From an uncultured Candidatus Melainabacteria bacterium (GTDB taxonomy: Bacteria; Cyanobacteriota; Vampirovibrionia; Gastranaerophilales; Gastranaerophilaceae), in the NCBI GenBank assembly GCA_934754855.1, contig CAKVJR010000078.1, forward strand, positions 1 to 8,293: a stretch of DNA of 8,293 nucleotides. Reading direction: 5' to 3'. The position numbers and the translations under genes were made by a program. How positions within the stretch are numbered: position 1 is the stretch's first letter; the number at the start of each line of letters is the position of its first letter. The notes under the pieces were generated by a model that was given only the letters and a program-made list of their open reading frames with translations, did no database searches and had not been told where the DNA came from. This document shows, in pieces, positions 5,903 to 8,293 of the stretch.

Positions 5903-7081
5903 ATGAAAAGATCAATAAGATTAGATAAAATTCCTCCGTACCTTTTTGCGGAAATTGACCGCAAAATCAATGAAGCAAAGGCAAACGGAGTGGATATTTT
6001 GAGCCTTGGAATCGGCGACCCCGATACTCCGACACTTGAAGACGTTGTGGCAGAAATGCATGTTGCTATTGATAATCCTAAAAATCATGATTATCCGCCC
6101 TACAACGGTACAAAAGAATTTCGTGAAGCGGCATGCGATTGGATGAAAGAACGCTTTGGGGTTGAACTTGACCCTGACAAAGAAATGCTTGCAAATATCG
6201 GTTCAAAAGAAGCAATTGCTCACGTTTTCTTTGCTTATGTCGATGAAGGTGATTATACACTCGTTCCCGACCCCGGATATCCCGTTTACAAAAATGCAAC
6301 TATTTTTGCAGGCGGAACTCCCTATTCTATGCCTCTTTCGGCAGAAAATAATTTCTTGCCCGATTTTGATAAAATTCCTGAAGAAATTGCTAAAAAATCA
6401 AAAATTATGTTTTTGAATTACCCGAACAACCCGACAGGTGCGGTTTGTGACCTCGAATTTTTCAAAAAAGCAGTAGATTTTTGTAAAAAATACGATATTC
6501 TTCTCTGTCATGACCAAGCATATTGTGAAATGACTTACGACGGATATGTTGCACCGTCTGTTCTTCAAGTTGAGGGTGCAAAAGATATCGCAATCGAATT
6601 CTTCTCACACTCAAAATCATACAATATGACAGGTTGGAGAGTCGGCTTTGTTTGCGGTAACGAAGAGGCGATTACGGCACTCGGAACTATCAAAAATAAC
6701 ATTGACTCGGGCGTGTTTAAGGCTATTCAACAGGCTGCTGTTGCGGCGTTTAAAACTCCGAAAGAAAGAATCCAAAAACTCAACAATATGTACAAAGAAC
6801 GTAAAGAAGTTATGGAGCAAGGCTTGAGAGAATTGGGCTGGGATATTGTTCCGTCAAAAGCAACGTTTTACCTTTGGGTTCCTGTTCCGAAAGGATTTAC
6901 GTCAGAAGAATTTGTAACAGTAATGCTTGAAAAGGCACACTTGGTTGTTCCACCCGGAAACGGTTACGGCAAGTACGGTGAAGGTTTCTTCCGTATCGCT
7001 TTGACAAAACCAGTTGAGGATATCAAAGAAGCATTACGTCGTATGAAAGAAGCAGGAATTTCTTATAATATGACAAAATAG
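5903..7081 (+). CDS. dapL: LL-diaminopimelate aminotransferase
   Basis: A 392-residue PLP-dependent class I/II aminotransferase, of the LL-diaminopimelate aminotransferase type by overall similarity. It turns tetrahydrodipicolinate directly into LL-diaminopimelate with glutamate as amino donor, replacing the multistep succinylase or acetylase route to lysine and peptidoglycan. Visible features: SLGIGDPDTPT at 34-44; YPPYNGT at 64-70; NYPNNPTG at 172-179 with N176; D204 and Y207 for the pyridoxal ring; the Schiff-base K238 in SHSKSYNMTGWRVGF; R246 for phosphate; and R364 in FFRIAL for the substrate carboxylate. The ATG is preceded by AAGGAG (5892-5897) with 5-bp spacing. It appears monocistronic, with its own promoter and strong terminator. 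The N-terminus resembles the DapL2 branch. Other aminotransferases of this fold (aspartate, alanine) are less likely but not excluded. Confidence 0.88.
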   Translation: MKRSIRLDKIPPYLFAEIDRKINEAKANGVDILSLGIGDPDTPTLEDVVAEMHVAIDNPKNHDYPPYNGTKEFREAACDWMKERFGVELDPDKEMLANIGSKEAIAHVFFAYVDEGDYTLVPDPGYPVYKNATIFAGGTPYSMPLSAENNFLPDFDKIPEEIAKKSKIMFLNYPNNPTGAVCDLEFFKKAVDFCKKYDILLCHDQAYCEMTYDGYVAPSVLQVEGAKDIAIEFFSHSKSYNMTGWRVGFVCGNEEAITALGTIKNNIDSGVFKAIQQAAVAAFKTPKERIQKLNNMYKERKEVMEQGLRELGWDIVPSKATFYLWVPVPKGFTSEEFVTVMLEKAHLVVPPGNGYGKYGEGFFRIALTKPVEDIKEALRRMKEAGISYNMTK

Positions 7082-7094
7082 GCTAAAAATGAAG

Positions 7095-7119
7095 CGGCGA
7101 TTAAAAAATCGCCGTTTTT
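7095..7119 (+). terminator. Rho-independent terminator after dapL
   Basis: CGGCGATT (7095-7102) pairs perfectly with AATCGCCG (7107-7114) around an AAAA loop, and five T then ATTTT follow. It lies 13 bp past the stop codon. Confidence 0.95.
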
Positions 7120-7125
7120 ATTTTC

Positions 7126-7154
7126 AAAACAAAAAGGCAGCACTTTGCCGCCTT
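7126..7154 (-). terminator. Rho-independent terminator after the 60-residue gene
   Basis: AAGGCAGC (7134-7141) pairs with GCCGCCTT (7147-7154) with one A-C mismatch and the loop ACTTT. On the minus strand the stem is followed by TTTTTGTTTT (7135-7126). It lies 27 bp past the stop of the minus-strand gene at 7182, so it supports that gene being transcribed. It sits tail-to-tail with the dapL terminator. Confidence 0.75.
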
Positions 7155-7181
7155 AGAAATCCTCTCTCTCAAGTTCAATGA

Positions 7182-7364
7182 TTATTTTATTGCTTTAAAC
7201 AAATTTTTAACCATTGAGAAAAATCCTGTTTTGCGAGGCGTGAAAACGTCTGCCGTTACAAGATTTACGAAATGTTTGTTAAACCCTTTGTGAGCCAAAG
7301 GAGTTGCCGTAAATTCTCTTTCCAAAACGAAACTTGTTTCTTCCGCAATTTCTTTTGTTAACAT
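7182..7364 (-). CDS. Small hypothetical protein, 60 residues
   Basis: I do not recognise this protein. It has no signal peptide or membrane span. The N-terminal half is acidic and mixed (MLTKEIAEETSFVLEREF), and the C-terminus is basic and amphipathic (MVKNLFKAIK from residue 51). It is probably a real gene: ATG 7364 is preceded on the minus strand by AAGGGTGG with a 5-bp gap, it fills the space between dapL and the VKOR gene without overlapping either, and a minus-strand hairpin terminator follows at 7154-7126. The upstream 163-bp region shared with the divergent VKOR gene is very AT-rich and I could not pick a convincing promoter for it. No function can be assigned. Confidence 0.62.
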   Translation of the reverse strand: MLTKEIAEETSFVLEREFTATPLAHKGFNKHFVNLVTADVFTPRKTGFFSMVKNLFKAIK

Positions 7365-7465
7365 TCAAACCACCCTTTTCGTTATTACAATATCAAATTT
7401 TTTAACAATTAAAATCATCTGTTTTATTGAAAATCTGATTAATTTGATTTACGATTTTAGAGAAA

Positions 7466-7493
7466 TTGCCCGAATGTCACATGAAATGGGCGA
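7466..7493. promoter_or_regulatory. Nested inverted repeat upstream of the VKOR gene
   Basis: TTGCCC (7466-7471) pairs with GGGCGA (7488-7493) with one T-G pair, and the palindrome ATGTCACAT (7474-7482) lies inside. It sits just before a weak extended -10 (TGGTATCCT, 7501-7509), where an operator or activator site would be expected. There is no direct evidence of binding. Confidence 0.28.
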
Positions 7494-7527
7494 AAATATT
7501 TGGTATCCTTAGTCAAATGAGGTCAAA

Positions 7528-8293
7528 ATGAAGAAAGTTACAAAAATTTCGATTTTTATATTTACATTGCTTGGTTTGGGCTTATCTGCTTATCTTTGCA
7601 AGATTTATTACGATGCAAATTTTAACCCCTATGCACTTGCAAGTTTTTGTTCCGTCAGCGATTTTGTCGATTGTGACGGGGTTGCAAAGACTTCCTATTC
7701 TCAGTTTTTGGGAATACCTCTTTGTCTTTGGGGAATGTTCTTCTACCTTTTCGTTATGGCAATGCTTTTTGCTGATAAACTCTCTAAATTCAAACTTTTT
7801 AAGTTTATGGAAGTTTTCAAAAATCCGCAATCTTATATATTTTGCCTCGGTTTGTTGGCATTTTGTATTTCGATGGGACTTGCGGGAATTTCCCTCTTTG
7901 AAATTCACAAAATCTGTGTGCTTTGTATAACGACTTATTTGGTTGATTTGGCTCTTGCTATTATTGCAAAAGATTTTTCAAAATCTTTGTTTTTTGAAAT
8001 AAAACAATCCATTTCTGATTTTATTGATGCGATAAAAATTAAAAAATACTTTATAGCCTTTGTTGCAGTCGTAGTAGCATTTTCTGGGGTGTTGACTTAT
8101 ACAACATTGAGCAATGTTTTGACTCCGCAGATTAAAAATATGAAAATTAAATTTTCGGGCGAAAAATCTTATCCGACTGACCAAAACGTTATGGGTGAAC
8201 CGAATGCTAAAGTCACAATTCATGAGTATTTTGACTATAACTGTGCATCTTGTTATATGCTTGGAATTTCACTTGAGAGAATTATGACGGAAC
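7528..8293 (+). CDS. VKOR-thioredoxin fusion protein (partial, cut by window end)
   Basis: A membrane enzyme that would form disulfides in exported proteins: the vitamin K epoxide reductase (VKOR) part reoxidises a fused thioredoxin-like domain using quinone. 255 codons are visible with no stop. Membrane helices lie at about 7-23, 60-80, 103-123, 128-147 and 173-191. The VKOR signature is clear: the outer loop pair C41 and C49, a T55/S56 next to the SQFLGIPLCLWG stretch, and the quinone-side CxxC at C130-C133. After helix five comes a linker, then GEPNAKVTIHEYFDYNCASC (223-242), the start of a DsbA/thioredoxin domain with active-site C239-C242. This VKOR-Trx order is known from cyanobacteria and others. 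ATG 7528 has TGAGG (7518-7522) 5 bp upstream. It is divergent from the 60-residue gene. Most of the thioredoxin domain is beyond the window. Confidence 0.92.
   Translation, partial: MKKVTKISIFIFTLLGLGLSAYLCKIYYDANFNPYALASFCSVSDFVDCDGVAKTSYSQFLGIPLCLWGMFFYLFVMAMLFADKLSKFKLFKFMEVFKNPQSYIFCLGLLAFCISMGLAGISLFEIHKICVLCITTYLVDLALAIIAKDFSKSLFFEIKQSISDFIDAIKIKKYFIAFVAVVVAFSGVLTYTTLSNVLTPQIKNMKIKFSGEKSYPTDQNVMGEPNAKVTIHEYFDYNCASCYMLGISLERIMTE

Noticed and set aside
7571..7930. Plus-strand ORF of 119 codons, and an antisense one at 7582-7908
   Set aside because: Both are shadows of the VKOR-thioredoxin gene, which starts at 7528 in another frame and stays open to the window end.
1..8293. Mobile elements, CRISPR arrays, tRNA or rRNA genes
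   Set aside because: I saw no transposase or integrase motifs, no regularly spaced long repeats, and no tRNA- or rRNA-like stretches on reading both strands; coding genes fill nearly all the window.

Overview
The window is AT-rich bacterial chromosome with ordinary, tightly packed housekeeping genes. No phage, transposon, CRISPR or RNA gene was seen. LL-diaminopimelate aminotransferase, bacterial-type glutamate synthase, and a VKOR fused to a thioredoxin domain (a layout well known from cyanobacteria) fit a relative of Cyanobacteria, such as gut Vampirovibrionia/Melainabacteria (Gastranaerophilales). This placement is an inference from gene content and base composition only. Stops are TAA, TAG and TGA, so the code looks standard.

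Layout. (1) 1-1744, plus strand: the 3' end of gltB and complete gltD, the two subunits of glutamate synthase, closed by a hairpin terminator at 1771-1796. (2) 1745-1940: a convergent intergenic gap with a cluster of related short repeats and a minus-strand terminator. (3) 5056-1941, minus strand: a secreted calcineurin-like phosphoesterase with a cysteine-rich tail, then an MBL-fold hydrolase, an exported TPR protein and YajQ. The last three are tightly packed (4-bp overlap, then a 14-bp gap) and probably form one operon, with a good promoter at 4045-4017 and a terminator after yajQ. (4) 5057-5131: a short divergent region in which two perfect TATAAT boxes face each other. (5) 5132-7081, plus strand: a TRIC/UPF0126 membrane protein, then dapL with its own well-formed extended -10 promoter and a strong terminator. 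(6) 7126-7364, minus strand: an unrecognised 60-residue gene with its own terminator. (7) 7528 to the window end, plus strand: a VKOR-thioredoxin fusion cut by the window edge.

Functionally, gltBD makes glutamate, which DapL uses as amino donor for LL-diaminopimelate (lysine and peptidoglycan). The VKOR-thioredoxin protein would form disulfides in exported proteins. The phosphoesterase, MBL hydrolase and YajQ cluster hints at nucleotide turnover or signalling but does not prove it. I found no clear new system. The points most worth a second look are the repeat cluster at 1799-1947, the MBL/TPR/YajQ operon, the cysteine-rich tail, the head-to-head promoters and the 60-residue gene.
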